From assembly GCF_006717045.1 (NCBI RefSeq), contig NZ_VFPH01000001.1, forward strand, positions 62,001 through 126,000: a stretch of DNA of 64,000 nucleotides, given 5' to 3'. The stretch's first letter is position 1. Each line of letters starts with the position of its first letter. Below are positions 35,333 to 44,745 of the stretch, one piece after another. The position numbers were made by a program, and so were the translations under genes. Below the pieces are notes generated by a model that did not search any database, was not told the DNA's origin, and was given only the letters and a program-made list of their open reading frames with translations. Origin of the DNA: Pseudonocardia cypriaca. GTDB lineage: Bacteria > Actinomycetota > Actinomycetes > Mycobacteriales > Pseudonocardiaceae.

Positions 35333-36502
35333 GTGACCATCGCTGGAGAACGCACCATCCCCACCCGCGAGGAGATCTTCGCCGCGCACGGCGGGGGCAA
35401 GCTGGGCACCGCGCTCACCGCCCCGCTGGCGAACGCGCGCGACCTCGCCGTCGCCTACACGCCCGGCGTCGCGGAGGTCAGCCGCGCCATCGCGGCCGAC
35501 CCCGGTCTCGCCGCCCGCTACACCTGGACCAACCGCCTCGTCGCCGTCGTGAGCGACGGCACCGCCGTGCTCGGGCTCGGGGACATCGGCCCGCGCGCAG
35601 CGCTGCCCGTGATGGAGGGCAAGTCCGCGCTGTTCAAGGCGTTCGCGGACCTGGACTCGATCCCGCTCGTGCTGGACACCACCGACGTCGACGAGATCGT
35701 CGAGGCGCTCGTGCGGCTGCGTCCGAGCTTCGGCGCGGTGAACCTCGAGGACGTCTCGGCGCCGCGGTGCTTCGAGCTGGAGCGGCGGCTCGTCGAGGCG
35801 CTCGACTGCCCCGTCATGCACGACGACCAGCACGGCACCGCGATCGTGCTGCTGGCCGCGCTGCGCGGCGCGTGCGCGGTGCAGGGCCGGGAGCTCGACG
35901 GGCTGCGCGTCGTCATCTCGGGGGCGGGAGCCGCGGGAGTGGCGTGTGCCCGGATCCTGCTCGCCGCGGGCGTGCGCGACGTCGTCGTCCTCGACTCGCG
36001 CGGCGTGCTCGACCCCGGGCGCGGCGGGGAGAAGGCCGCGGTGGCCGCGCTCACCAACCCGCGCGGTGTGACCGGTGGCCTCGCCGAGGCCCTCGACGGC
36101 GCCGACGTGTTCGTGGGCCTGTCGAGCGCGAAGGTGCCCGAGGAGCTGCTGGCGCGGATGGCGCGGGAGGCGATCGTCTTCGCCCTGTCCAACCCCGACC
36201 CCGAGGTGCACCCGGACGTCGCGAGGCGGCACGCCGCCATCGTCGCCACCGGCCGCAGCGACTTCCCGAACCAGATCAACAACGTGCTCGCGTTCCCCGG
36301 CGTGTTCCGCGGGGCGCTCGACGCGGGCGCCCGGCGCATCACGGAGGAGATGAAGCTCGCCGCGGCGGAGGCCATCTTCTCCGTGGCGCGCGAGGAGCTC
36401 TCGGCCGACGCGATCGTTCCGAGCCCGTTCGACCCGCGAGTCGCCCTAGCCGTTTCGTCAGCTGTCGCCGCAGCGGCCCCCGAGTCGGCCGTTACGCACT
36501 GA
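35333..36502 (+). CDS. NAD(P)-dependent malic enzyme
   Basis: Decarboxylates malate to pyruvate, linking the citric-acid cycle to pyruvate and NADPH supply. Short bacterial type of 389 residues. Catalytic and binding motifs: YTPGVAEVSRAIA, the metal region FGAVNLEDVSAPRCFELE, VMHDDQHGTAIVLLAAL, the Rossmann motif VVISGAGAAGVACARIL, and ALSNPDPEV. The GTG at 35333 follows AAGGAAG. It stands alone in the + direction after sodX; cofactor preference cannot be read with certainty. Confidence 0.93.
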   Translation: MTIAGERTIPTREEIFAAHGGGKLGTALTAPLANARDLAVAYTPGVAEVSRAIAADPGLAARYTWTNRLVAVVSDGTAVLGLGDIGPRAALPVMEGKSALFKAFADLDSIPLVLDTTDVDEIVEALVRLRPSFGAVNLEDVSAPRCFELERRLVEALDCPVMHDDQHGTAIVLLAALRGACAVQGRELDGLRVVISGAGAAGVACARILLAAGVRDVVVLDSRGVLDPGRGGEKAAVAALTNPRGVTGGLAEALDGADVFVGLSSAKVPEELLARMAREAIVFALSNPDPEVHPDVARRHAAIVATGRSDFPNQINNVLAFPGVFRGALDAGARRITEEMKLAAAEAIFSVAREELSADAIVPSPFDPRVALAVSSAVAAAAPESAVTH

Positions 36503-36672
36503 ACCCGCCGCAACCTGCACGTTTGCTCCAACGGAGATCACGACCGTCACTCAGCGTGCAGGACGGGCCGTTCACTCACTCGGGGCGGGGTAGGCCGATC
36601 GAGCAGCTCGCCCAGATCGTGTGGCCGTCGGCGTCGTTGTAGCGATGGGTATCGACGCCGCGACGCTGGGAG

Positions 36673-39231
36673 ATGGACGTGAGAGAGCTCGGACACCGCC
36701 TCGGCGACGGCCCGGTGGTCGAGCCACCGATCCAGCCGCACAGCGGGTCCGACGCCGTACTGCGAGCGGACCTGCACCGCGAGCGGTACGCCGCGCTCGG
36801 TGCCGAGGTGCATCCGGAGGCGGCGCGCTTCGCCTCCACGCTGGCCCGAGCCGTCTCGGAGCCGCCGGAACGGGATCGGGTGCCGGCCGTCCCGCTCCCG
36901 GCGGAGCCTGCGCTCCTGCACGACCACGACGGCCGGGTCGTGCGCGCAAACGAGGCGCTCGCCGCCCTCGCGGGGGCCTCGGACACCGCGGCCCTCGTCG
37001 GTGCCCGGATGCACCGGCTGCTCGTCGGCCCGGACCAGGACACGCGGCTGGTGCGCGCGGACGGGAGGCTCGTGCCCGTCCGCGCCGTGCGCTGGCCGCT
37101 GCCGGGCGTCGACCTGACCGGTGTCGTGATCGTCGAGCGGGACGCCGCACCGGGCGTCGACCCGGTCTGGGTGGCCGAGCTGGAGCGGCTGGCCCGGATC
37201 GGGACCTGGTCCTTCGACCTCGCGACGTCCGCGCTCGAGCGCAGCGAGACGCTCCACGAGCTCTACGGCTCGGTCGGGATCGACCCGGACGGTGCAGGCT
37301 CCCAGCCCATCGAGGCCGAGCAGGTGGCCGTGCTGTGCGCGGAGCTGCGCGCCGGGAACACCACCGCCGACCACCACGTCGAGCTGCAGCTGCCGGGCGA
37401 CCGCATGCTGAGCTGCCGGGCGCAGGTGGAGCGTGGCCCGGACGGCACCCCGCTGCGACTGATCGGTGTCGTGCACGACGTGAGCGCGGAGCGGGTCTCG
37501 AGGTTCCGGGTCGAGCGTTCCGGGCGGCGCTTCGCCGACCTGATGGCGCTCGTGCCCGTCGGGGTCGCGCTGCTGGACCCGGCGGGCCGCGTCGTGGACG
37601 CCAACGAGGGCATGTGCGCGCTGCTGGACGTCCCGCTCGAACGGCTGCGCGGCACCGCGGCCACCGCCCTCTCCGCAGACGACGCCCCCGCGGGCGGGGC
37701 AGCGCAGCCGGAATGGCTGCGCCCGGTGCCCCGGGGGGCACGCCACGGCTACCGGGTCGACAGCGCTCCGCTGCGCCGCGCCGACGGCACGACGGTGTGG
37801 TGCGAACTGGCCGTCTCCGTGACCGAGGCGGACGACGGCGGCTTCCTGTGGCTCGTGACCTGCACCGACGTCTCCGACCGGCGCCGGGCAGCCGAGCTGC
37901 TGCGCAGCGCCGGCACGGTGGACGAGCTCACCCGCCTGCCCAACCGGGCCGCCGGGCTCGAGCTCGTGGACCGGCTGCTGGCCGGGGCTGACCGGGAGCG
38001 GGTCGCCGTGGTGTGCGGCGACCTCGACGACTTCGCCCGCGTCAACTCCTCCCTCGGGCACGACGCCGGGGACGACCTGCTCGTGTCGCTCGCCGGACGC
38101 CTGCAGCGCGAGCTGCCGTTCGGGTGCACCGCGGCGCGGCTGGGTGCCGACGAGTTCGTCGTGATCTGCGCGGACCACGCCGAGGTCGGCGGCCCCGACC
38201 TGCTCGCGCGGACGGTCGCCGACCTGCTGCGCACCACGATCACCGTGCACGGCCGCCCGGTCCAGATGACGGCGACGGTCGGGCTCGCCACCCCCGTGCC
38301 GACCGGCGAGGTGCGGGCCGCCGACCTGCTGCGCTTCGCCGAGGCCGCGATGCACGACGCCAAGCGCCGGCAGGCGCGGGGCGGCATCGGGATCGCCACC
38401 GACGGCGTGGTCAGCTCCGCCACCAAGGCCCTCGAGCTGGAGGCGGAGCTGCGAGCGGCGATCGCGGCCGACGGCCTCGTGCTCGACTACCAGCCCGTGG
38501 TGGCTCCGGACGGCACGATGATCTCGGCGGAGGCGCTCGTGCGCTGGCCGCACCCGGAGCGCGGGCTGATCCCGCCGTCCGACTTCCTGCCGGTGGCGCA
38601 GCGCAGCGGCCTGCTGCGCGAGCTCGACCTGTGGGTGTTGCGGGCGGCCACCCGCGAGGCGGCGGCGTGGCCCGAGTACCGCGGCCGCCGGTGCGCGGTC
38701 GCCGTCAACCTGGCCGGGCTGCTGCCCGGCGACCCGGGGTTCCGCGCCGCCGTGAGCGACGCCGTGTCTGATGCCGGGCTCGAGTGGGACCGGCTCGTGC
38801 TCGAGCTCGTCGAGACCAGCCTCGTCGCACTCCCGCCGCACGCGCTCGCCGCCATGGCCGAGCTCACCGAGCGCGGCGTGCGGTTCGCGGTCGACGACTT
38901 CGGCACCGGCTACTCGTCACTCGCCCGGCTGAAGGAGCTGCCGGCGCAGACTGTCAAGGTCGACCGCGCCTTCGTCACGGGCATCGCCGACGACCCGGCC
39001 GACTTCGCCGTGGCCCGCGCCGTCGTGGACATGGCGCGCGCGATGGGCCGCACCACGGTGGCGGAGGGCGTGGAGACCGCCGAGCAGTTCCACGTGCTGC
39101 GCGGCATCGGCGTGGACGCCTACCAGGGCTGGCTGTTCTCCCGCCCCGTGCGCGGGGAGGGCGTGCGCGAGGTGCTCGCCCGCGGGAGGCTCGCGACGCC
39201 GGCGTCCGCCGCCCGCTCCAGCCGCGTCTGA
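36673..39231 (+). CDS. PAS-PAS-PAS-GGDEF-EAL protein, degenerate GGDEF, intact EAL
   Basis: Cyclic-di-GMP signalling protein of 852 residues, soluble. Three PAS-like regions lie at about residues 70-155 (LHDHDGRVVRANEALAAL), 160-275 and 285-410 (VPVGVALLDPAGRVVDANEG). The GGDEF domain (about 415-575) has GADEF at 491-495, with Ala for the second Gly. The EAL domain (about 595-840) keeps EAL at 620-622, DDFGTGYSSL, KVDRAFV and VAEGVETAEQ. The likely net activity is c-di-GMP breakdown, with the GGDEF domain regulatory. ATG 36673 follows GGGAG. Confidence 0.93.
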   Translation: MDVRELGHRLGDGPVVEPPIQPHSGSDAVLRADLHRERYAALGAEVHPEAARFASTLARAVSEPPERDRVPAVPLPAEPALLHDHDGRVVRANEALAALAGASDTAALVGARMHRLLVGPDQDTRLVRADGRLVPVRAVRWPLPGVDLTGVVIVERDAAPGVDPVWVAELERLARIGTWSFDLATSALERSETLHELYGSVGIDPDGAGSQPIEAEQVAVLCAELRAGNTTADHHVELQLPGDRMLSCRAQVERGPDGTPLRLIGVVHDVSAERVSRFRVERSGRRFADLMALVPVGVALLDPAGRVVDANEGMCALLDVPLERLRGTAATALSADDAPAGGAAQPEWLRPVPRGARHGYRVDSAPLRRADGTTVWCELAVSVTEADDGGFLWLVTCTDVSDRRRAAELLRSAGTVDELTRLPNRAAGLELVDRLLAGADRERVAVVCGDLDDFARVNSSLGHDAGDDLLVSLAGRLQRELPFGCTAARLGADEFVVICADHAEVGGPDLLARTVADLLRTTITVHGRPVQMTATVGLATPVPTGEVRAADLLRFAEAAMHDAKRRQARGGIGIATDGVVSSATKALELEAELRAAIAADGLVLDYQPVVAPDGTMISAEALVRWPHPERGLIPPSDFLPVAQRSGLLRELDLWVLRAATREAAAWPEYRGRRCAVAVNLAGLLPGDPGFRAAVSDAVSDAGLEWDRLVLELVETSLVALPPHALAAMAELTERGVRFAVDDFGTGYSSLARLKELPAQTVKVDRAFVTGIADDPADFAVARAVVDMARAMGRTTVAEGVETAEQFHVLRGIGVDAYQGWLFSRPVRGEGVREVLARGRLATPASAARSSRV

Positions 39232-39333
39232 TCACGAGCCGCTCACAACGTTCGCGGTTGTCAGCGCCTCGCGTTAGCCTCGCTGGCAGCGGCGACCGGC
39301 AAGGGGTCGTCGGCGAACACGGAGGTCTCCCCT

Positions 39334-40431
39334 GTGATCGAGTTCCGGGGCGTGACCAAGCGCTTCCCCGACGGCACGGTCGCCGTCGACAACCTCGACC
39401 TCGTCGTCGAGGCAGGTGGGATCACGGTCTTCGTCGGGCCGTCCGGCTGCGGCAAGACCACGTCGCTGCGGATGATCAACCGCATGATCGAGCCCACGGA
39501 GGGCAAGATCACAGTCGACGGGCGCGACGTCGCCGCCACCGATGCCGCGGAGCTGCGCCGCGGCATCGGCTACGTCATCCAGCAGGCGGGCCTGTTCCCG
39601 CACCGCACCATCCTCGACAACATCGCCACCGTCCCGCTGCTGCTCGGCTGGAGCAAGGCGAAGGCCCGCTCGCGCGCCGCGGAGCTGATGGAGATCGTCG
39701 GCCTCGCGCGCGAGATGGCAGGGCGCTACCCCGCGCAGCTGTCCGGCGGGCAGCAGCAGCGCGTCGGCGTGGCCCGCGCACTGGCCGCCGACCCGCCGAT
39801 CCTGCTGATGGACGAGCCGTTCAGCGCGGTCGACCCGATCGTGCGCGAGAGCCTGCAGGACGAGCTGCTGCGCCTGCAGTCCGAGCTGGGCAAGACCATC
39901 GTGTTCGTCACCCACGACATCGACGAGGCCATCAAGCTGGGCGACAAGGTCGCCGTGCTGCGCGTCGGAGGGGTGCTCGCCCAGTACGACCAGCCCGGCC
40001 AGCTGCTCGCCCGCCCGGTCGACGACTTCGTCGACAACTTCGTCGGCCGCGACCGCGGCTACCGCGGCCTCGGCTTCCTGTCGTCCGACGCCGTCCCGAT
40101 CGGCGAGCTGCCCACCGTCGCGCTGGGCGAGCCGGTGCCAGACGACGACGCATGGGTGCTCGTCGTCGACTCCGAGCAGCACCCGCAGGGGTGGCTCAAC
40201 GGCGCCGAACGCAACGGCGCCGCCGTCGTCGAGGCCGACCACCTCGTTCCGGGCGGCTCGCTCTACGACATCGGGAGCGGGTCGCTACGCAGCGCGCTCG
40301 ACGCGGCGCTCTCCTCGCCGTCGGGGGTCGGTGTCGCCATCGACGGCGACGGCGCGGTCGTGGGTTCGGTCACCGCAGGCGACGTCCTCGCGGTCGTGGA
40401 CGCGGTCCGCGAGCACGAGGCGGCCGCGTGA
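39334..40431 (+). CDS. opuCA: Betaine/carnitine/choline ABC importer, ATPase subunit (OpuCA type)
   Basis: ATP-binding subunit of a quaternary-ammonium osmoprotectant importer. Walker A GPSGCGKTT, Q loop IQQAG, signature LSGGQQQR, Walker B ILLMDEPFSAVDP and switch His VTHDIDEA. After about residue 240 come CBS-like repeats (SGVGVAIDGDGAVVGSVTAGD), as in OpuCA/ProV. 365 residues. The GTG at 39334 leads four genes, each overlapping the next by 4 bases. A 5-bp dyad ACAAC/GTTGT at 39245-39261 lies upstream; its role is unknown. Confidence 0.93.
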   Translation: MIEFRGVTKRFPDGTVAVDNLDLVVEAGGITVFVGPSGCGKTTSLRMINRMIEPTEGKITVDGRDVAATDAAELRRGIGYVIQQAGLFPHRTILDNIATVPLLLGWSKAKARSRAAELMEIVGLAREMAGRYPAQLSGGQQQRVGVARALAADPPILLMDEPFSAVDPIVRESLQDELLRLQSELGKTIVFVTHDIDEAIKLGDKVAVLRVGGVLAQYDQPGQLLARPVDDFVDNFVGRDRGYRGLGFLSSDAVPIGELPTVALGEPVPDDDAWVLVVDSEQHPQGWLNGAERNGAAVVEADHLVPGGSLYDIGSGSLRSALDAALSSPSGVGVAIDGDGAVVGSVTAGDVLAVVDAVREHEAAA

Positions 40432-41084
40432 TCTGGAGCTGGATCCCCGGCAACGCCGACCGGATCCTCGCGCTCCTGGTCGAGCACCTGAGGCTGGCGC
40501 TGATCCCGATCGTGGCGGGCCTCGTGCTCTCCGTCCCGCTCGGCTGGCTGGCCAACCGGTACCCGCTCGCCAGGGCGATCCTCGTGCCGGCGGCGGGTGT
40601 GCTCTACACGATCCCGTCGCTCACGCTGTTCGTCGTGCTGCCCGGCATCCTCGGCACCCGGATCCTGTCCGAGATCAACATCATCGTCGCGCTCACCATC
40701 TACACGGTCGCGCTGCTCGTGCGCACCATCGCCGACGCGCTCGCCGCCGTGCCCGGCCTCGTGATCGCGGCGGCCACCGCGATGGGGTACCGGCCGGCGC
40801 GCCGGTTCCTCGACATCGAGCTGCCGCTGGCGATCCCGGTGCTCGTCGCAGGCCTGCGGGTCGCCACGGTGTCGAGCATCAGCCTGGTCAGCGTCGGCGC
40901 CCTCATCGGGGTCGGCGGGCTGGGCGAGTTCTTCACGGAGGGCTTCCAGCTGCAGTTCCCCACGGAGATCATCGTCGGCGTCGCGCTGATCGTGCTCCTC
41001 GCGCTGGCGGGTGATGCCGTGCTGCTCGTGATCGGCCGGATCCTCACGCCCTGGAACCGGCAGGCGGCAGGGGGCGGCACGTGA
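40428..41084 (+). CDS. opuCB: Betaine/choline ABC importer permease 1 (OpuCB type)
   Basis: Inner-membrane permease with five or six hydrophobic segments in 218 residues, starting MIWSWIPGNADRILALL. The ATPase-contact EAA-like region is ATAMGYRPARRFLDIELPLA, followed by GVGGLGEFFTEG. The GTG start overlaps the ATPase stop (GTGA) and its own stop overlaps the next permease (GTGA). Confidence 0.93.
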   Translation: MIWSWIPGNADRILALLVEHLRLALIPIVAGLVLSVPLGWLANRYPLARAILVPAAGVLYTIPSLTLFVVLPGILGTRILSEINIIVALTIYTVALLVRTIADALAAVPGLVIAAATAMGYRPARRFLDIELPLAIPVLVAGLRVATVSSISLVSVGALIGVGGLGEFFTEGFQLQFPTEIIVGVALIVLLALAGDAVLLVIGRILTPWNRQAAGGGT

Positions 41085-41803
41085 ACCTCTTCGTCCAGGT
41101 CGTCGAATGGTTCCTCGACCCGGCGCACTGGTCGGGCACGAGGGGCGTGCCGGCCCGGCTGGCCGACCACCTCGCCTACACCGCGCAGGCCCTCCTCATC
41201 GCGGCCGTGATCGCCATCCCGTTGGGGGCCTGGATCGGGCACACCCGGCGCGGCGGGTTCCTCGTCGTCGGCGCGGCCAACGGGCTGCGCGCGCTCCCGG
41301 AGCTCGGCCTGCTCACGCTGCTGGTCGGCTTCGTCGGGATCGGCCTGCTGCCGCTCACGATCGCGCTGGTGGTGCTCTCCGTCCCGCCGCTGCTCGCCGG
41401 CACCTACGCGGGGGTCCGCAACGCCGACCCCGCCGTCATCGACGCGGCTCGGGGTATGGGCATGCGCGAGCACGAGGTGCTCGCCAAGGTCGAGCTGCCG
41501 ATCGCCGTCCCGCTGATCATCGGCGGCCTGCGCACCGCCACCCTGCAGGTGATCGCCACCGCCACGATCGGCGCCTACATCGGTCTCAGCGGCCTGGGGC
41601 GCTTCCTGCTCGACGGCCTCGCCCGCAACGACTACACCCAGATGGCCGCGGGCGCAGTGCTGGTGGCCGCTCTCGCACTGGTCGTCGAGGGGCTGCTCGG
41701 CGCACTGCAAAGATTGATCGTCTCACCGGGTCTGCGCACCGCGCCTGCCCGCGGAAGGGCACCCCGACAGGCCCCCGTCGTCGCCGGAGGAATCGCATCA
41801 TGA
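41081..41803 (+). CDS. opuCD: Betaine/choline ABC importer permease 2 (OpuCD type)
   Basis: Second permease of the importer, 240 residues with about six hydrophobic segments. The EAA-like contact region is ARGMGMREHEVLAKVELPIA, followed by GLSGLGRFLLDGLARND. The C-terminus is a basic tail. It presumably pairs with OpuCB as a heterodimer. Overlaps both neighbours by 4 bases. Confidence 0.93.
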   Translation: MNLFVQVVEWFLDPAHWSGTRGVPARLADHLAYTAQALLIAAVIAIPLGAWIGHTRRGGFLVVGAANGLRALPELGLLTLLVGFVGIGLLPLTIALVVLSVPPLLAGTYAGVRNADPAVIDAARGMGMREHEVLAKVELPIAVPLIIGGLRTATLQVIATATIGAYIGLSGLGRFLLDGLARNDYTQMAAGAVLVAALALVVEGLLGALQRLIVSPGLRTAPARGRAPRQAPVVAGGIAS

Positions 41804-42720
41804 AACGCACGCTCGTAGCGCTGACCGGCCTGCTCGCCCTCGGCCTCACAGCCTGCGGAGGCGGTGGCAACCCGCTCGACAGCGGCGCGCCGGCGGGAGG
41901 GCCTCCGGCGGCCGCCGACGTGGTCAAGGTCGGGTCCGCGAACTTCACCGAGAGCCGGCTGCTCGCGGAGATCTACGCCCAGGCGCTCGAGGCCAAGGGC
42001 GTCAAGGTGGAGCGCTCCTTCGGGATCGGCAGCCGCGAGGTCTACTTCCCGGCGCTGAAGGACGGCTCGATCGACCTGATCCCCGAGTACACCGGCAACC
42101 TCCTGCAGGAGGTCGACGCCCAGGCCACGGCCACGGCGTCCGACCAGGTGTACCAGGAGCTCACGACGAAGCTCCCCGACCCGCTGATCGTGCTGGACCA
42201 GTCCAAGGCGGAGGACAAGGACGCGGTCGTCATCACCAAGGAGACGGCGGAGCGGTACAACGCCCGGTCGCTCGACGACCTCGCCCCGCACTGCGGCGAG
42301 CTCGTGTTCGGCGGCCCGCCGGAGTTCGCCGAGCGCCCCTACGGCCTGCCCGGCATCGAACGGCTCTACAACTGCAAGTTCGCCGACTTCCGCTCGCTCG
42401 ACGCGGGCGGCCCCCTCACCGTCGCGGCCCTCACCGACGGCACCATCCAGGCCGCCGACCTGTTCACCACCGACCCCACCATCGCCGACCGCGGCTGGGT
42501 GGCGCTCGAGGACCCGAAGAACAACTTCGCGGCCCAGAACGTCGTGCCGCTGGTGAACAAGAACAAGGCGAACGACCAGGTGCGCCAAACCTTGAACTCG
42601 ATCTCCTCGGCCCTGACCACCGACGCCTTGCTCCAGCTCAACCGCGAGGTCGCCAACGCGGGGGAGAACACGGTGGCGGACGTGGCGAAGAGGTGGCTCA
42701 CGGCCAACAGCCTCGGGTGA
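41800..42720 (+). CDS. opuCC: Betaine/choline ABC importer, lipoprotein binding protein (OpuCC type)
   Basis: Substrate-binding lipoprotein of 306 residues. The signal peptide ends in the lipobox LTAC (Cys at residue 19). The OpuAC-type fold begins VKVGSANFTESRLLAEIYAQ and has LIPEYTGNLL and DLFTTDPTIADRGWVALED, matching binding proteins for glycine betaine, carnitine and choline. Ligand choice is not readable. The ATG start overlaps OpuCD's stop (ATGA). It closes the operon. Confidence 0.93.
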   Translation: MKRTLVALTGLLALGLTACGGGGNPLDSGAPAGGPPAAADVVKVGSANFTESRLLAEIYAQALEAKGVKVERSFGIGSREVYFPALKDGSIDLIPEYTGNLLQEVDAQATATASDQVYQELTTKLPDPLIVLDQSKAEDKDAVVITKETAERYNARSLDDLAPHCGELVFGGPPEFAERPYGLPGIERLYNCKFADFRSLDAGGPLTVAALTDGTIQAADLFTTDPTIADRGWVALEDPKNNFAAQNVVPLVNKNKANDQVRQTLNSISSALTTDALLQLNREVANAGENTVADVAKRWLTANSLG

Positions 42721-43093
42721 GTGTGCGCGAGTCGGTGGGGGGTCGATCAGAGCTGCACGACCCCTGGCCCAGCTCGTTTCTCGCGGTCTCCCCGCCGGGG
42801 TCGGGAACGGCGCGCCAAGCCGAGCCTTGATGATCAGGTCGACACCACGGGTCTCGAATCAAGATCGAAGATCCGAGGCGTCGACCTGATCATGCCCACG
42901 CGCCCGTGATCATTGCGACGCGCGGCTCAACGCCCTCACCAGGGCGATCCACCTCATCTCGAACCGATCATGCGGCGTTGATCGCCGTGAGATCACGGTT
43001 TGCGCCCTCGCCGGGGCGATCGTCGCCATCTCGGACCGATCACTGGGTGCTGATCCGTCCGGGACCCACGGACCAAGGCGCCGCGTCCACTCG
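42721..43093. repeat. 373-bp repeat-rich gap after the betaine importer
   Basis: No gene is convincing. The left part begins with a GCGCGAGTCG word like those near 7040-7073. A perfect 14-bp inverted repeat ATGATCAGGTCGAC (42830-42843) / GTCGACCTGATCAT (42880-42893) has a 36-base loop. Two imperfect direct repeats about 72 bp apart share CGCCCTCnCCnGGGCGAT and CATCTCGnACCGATCA (about 42931-42970 and 43003-43042). GC is locally lower than in the flanks. It may be a decayed mobile or REP-like cluster, or a terminator region. Confidence 0.6.
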
Positions 43094-44017
43094 TCAGCGG
43101 TACCCCGTCACATCCGCCGGCTTCCCCGCGTCCTGCACCTCCACCACGTAGCGCCAGGCGTCGGGGGTCGAGCCGTCGAGATCGGTGAAGCCGTACTCCT
43201 TCGCGAGGCCGCCGCTGGAGAGGCTCTTGCCTTGCCACCGGTCGCGTCCCTGGTCGGCGGCGAGCGCGGCGACGGCGCGGCCGACGAAGCGCGGGGTCTC
43301 CGAGATCGCGAAGTGTGGTTCCTTGCTGCACGCGTCGCGCCAGTTCTCCTCGGTCACGCCGTACTCGTGCAGCATGATCTCGGAGCGGAGCCAGCCGGGG
43401 GTGATCGCGACGGCGGTGGCGCCGTGCGGGCCGAGCTCGTGCGCCCAGCTGCGCGCGAGCCGGATGGGTGCGACCTTGGCGAGGTCGTAGTAGACGTTGA
43501 GCCGGTAGTGGTCGGCGTTGTACTCGGCGGTGCCGTCGGTGACCTCCACGACCAGCCCTCCCCGCCGCTTGATCAGCAGTGGGAACGCGTAGCGGGCCGT
43601 CACGAGGTGGGTGTCGATCGCGAGGCGCAGGATCCGCAGGCCGTCGGTGAGGGAGTGCTCCCACACCGGCTTGTCCCACTCCGCGAGGTACTCGCCGCCC
43701 CAGATGTCGTTGACCAGCACGTCGAGGCGGCCGTGATCGGCGTCGATGCGGGCCACGAGCCGCTCGACCTGCTCCGGGACGAGGTGGTCGGTGGGCACCG
43801 CGATGCCGGTGCCGCCCGCGGCCGTCACGAGGTCGGCGGTGTCCTCGATGGTCTCCGGCCGGTCGTACTCGCTGCGTCTCTCGCGGGTGGTGCGGCCCGT
43901 GACGTACACCGTTGCTCCCGCCGCGCCCAGCTCCACGGCGATGCCCCGACCCGCGCCACGCGTCGCCCCCGCCACCAGCGCCACTCGGCCGGTGAGCGGC
44001 CGCTCCGTTCCTGTCAT
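43094..44017 (-). CDS. Short-chain dehydrogenase/reductase (SDR)
   Basis: NAD(P)-dependent oxidoreductase of 307 residues. Cofactor motif VALVAGATRGAGRGIAVEL, TGRTTRERR suggesting NADP-type binding, LDVLVNDIWGG (NAG-like), and active-site YxxxK within YYDLAKVAP. The ATG at 44017 matches the family start; ATG 44041 in the same frame is an alternative and neither has a strong RBS. It is convergent with the repeat region after the betaine importer and follows the PadR cluster on the same strand. Substrate unknown. Confidence 0.88.
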   Translation of the reverse strand: MTGTERPLTGRVALVAGATRGAGRGIAVELGAAGATVYVTGRTTRERRSEYDRPETIEDTADLVTAAGGTGIAVPTDHLVPEQVERLVARIDADHGRLDVLVNDIWGGEYLAEWDKPVWEHSLTDGLRILRLAIDTHLVTARYAFPLLIKRRGGLVVEVTDGTAEYNADHYRLNVYYDLAKVAPIRLARSWAHELGPHGATAVAITPGWLRSEIMLHEYGVTEENWRDACSKEPHFAISETPRFVGRAVAALAADQGRDRWQGKSLSSGGLAKEYGFTDLDGSTPDAWRYVVEVQDAGKPADVTGYR

Positions 44018-44052
44018 GAGGAGATCGTCGAGCACAACCATGACAGATCTCG

Positions 44053-44745
44053 TCAGGTTTGGCTCGGTCCCACCCGAGCCGCACGTCTCGTGTGCGCGAA
44101 CCGCAGCGATCGGACGGCGGACCGGGTCACCAGTGCCGCGATCAGTGCGGTCGCCGTGAGCACGACGGCCGTCGCGGGGTTGGCGGCGAACAGCTCGCCG
44201 GCCGCGTGGGGTTTCAGCAGGTTCATGACGAGGGACATGCCGCCGCAGCCGGCGACGCCGAGTGCGGCCACGAGACCGCTCAGCGTCGTGACCCACCGGG
44301 GCAGCGGACCGTCCCGGAACGTGGCCAGCAGCAGGACGAGCGCGGCAACGGTGATCAGCACGGTCAGGACGTCCACGGCGCGAGCCAGCGAGCCGACCAT
44401 GGGGGACGGGGGCGACTGCCAGGCCTGGCCCGTCATCCACAGCGCATCCCAGGCGAGCAGCAAGGCGGGGAACGCCACGACGACCAGTTGGGCCGTGCGC
44501 CGCCCCTGCCGCGCGGTGAGCTCCTCCTGCAGCAGCGGGGCCACCTCGTGCACCGACCCGAACTCCCGGACGGCTTCGGCGGCCGCCCGTTGGGGCTCGA
44601 GCCCGCGATCCTGGTGGCAGGCGACGGCGTCGGCGAGGCCGTGGCGCACCTCGGCGATCATGCTGCGCTTCAGGGCGGCCGGCCCGTGCAGGGCGCGGTC
44701 GAGCTCGGCGACGTGGGCGCCGACGGGATCGGTCACGGCGGTCAC
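44053..44745 (-). CDS. HAAS/permease-prefix-domain membrane protein
   Basis: The N-terminal helical domain (about 1-80) has AELDRALHGPAALKRSMIAE and AAAEAVREFGSVHEVAPLL, typical of the HAAS or permease prefix domain found next to PadR regulators. Four hydrophobic segments follow (about residues 83-104, 120-140, 150-172 and 185-205). 230 residues. The GTG at 44745 overlaps the padR stop (GTGA). Such proteins are thought to modulate membrane permeases; no ABC permease is adjacent here. Confidence 0.82.
   Translation of the reverse strand: MTAVTDPVGAHVAELDRALHGPAALKRSMIAEVRHGLADAVACHQDRGLEPQRAAAEAVREFGSVHEVAPLLQEELTARQGRRTAQLVVVAFPALLLAWDALWMTGQAWQSPPSPMVGSLARAVDVLTVLITVAALVLLLATFRDGPLPRWVTTLSGLVAALGVAGCGGMSLVMNLLKPHAAGELFAANPATAVVLTATALIAALVTRSAVRSLRFAHTRRAARVGPSQT

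Noticed and set aside
36547..38841. A 764-residue minus-strand frame opposite the GGDEF/EAL gene
   Set aside because: Gln/His/Arg-rich composition typical of an antisense shadow; no domain is recognisable.
39245..39333. A standard -35/-10 promoter for the betaine importer
   Set aside because: TTGTCA and TAGCCT are present but only 11 bases apart, too close for a sigma-70 type promoter.
42721..43151. Two short plus-strand frames after the betaine importer
   Set aside because: They consist of inverted and direct repeats, lack RBSs and show no protein-like composition.
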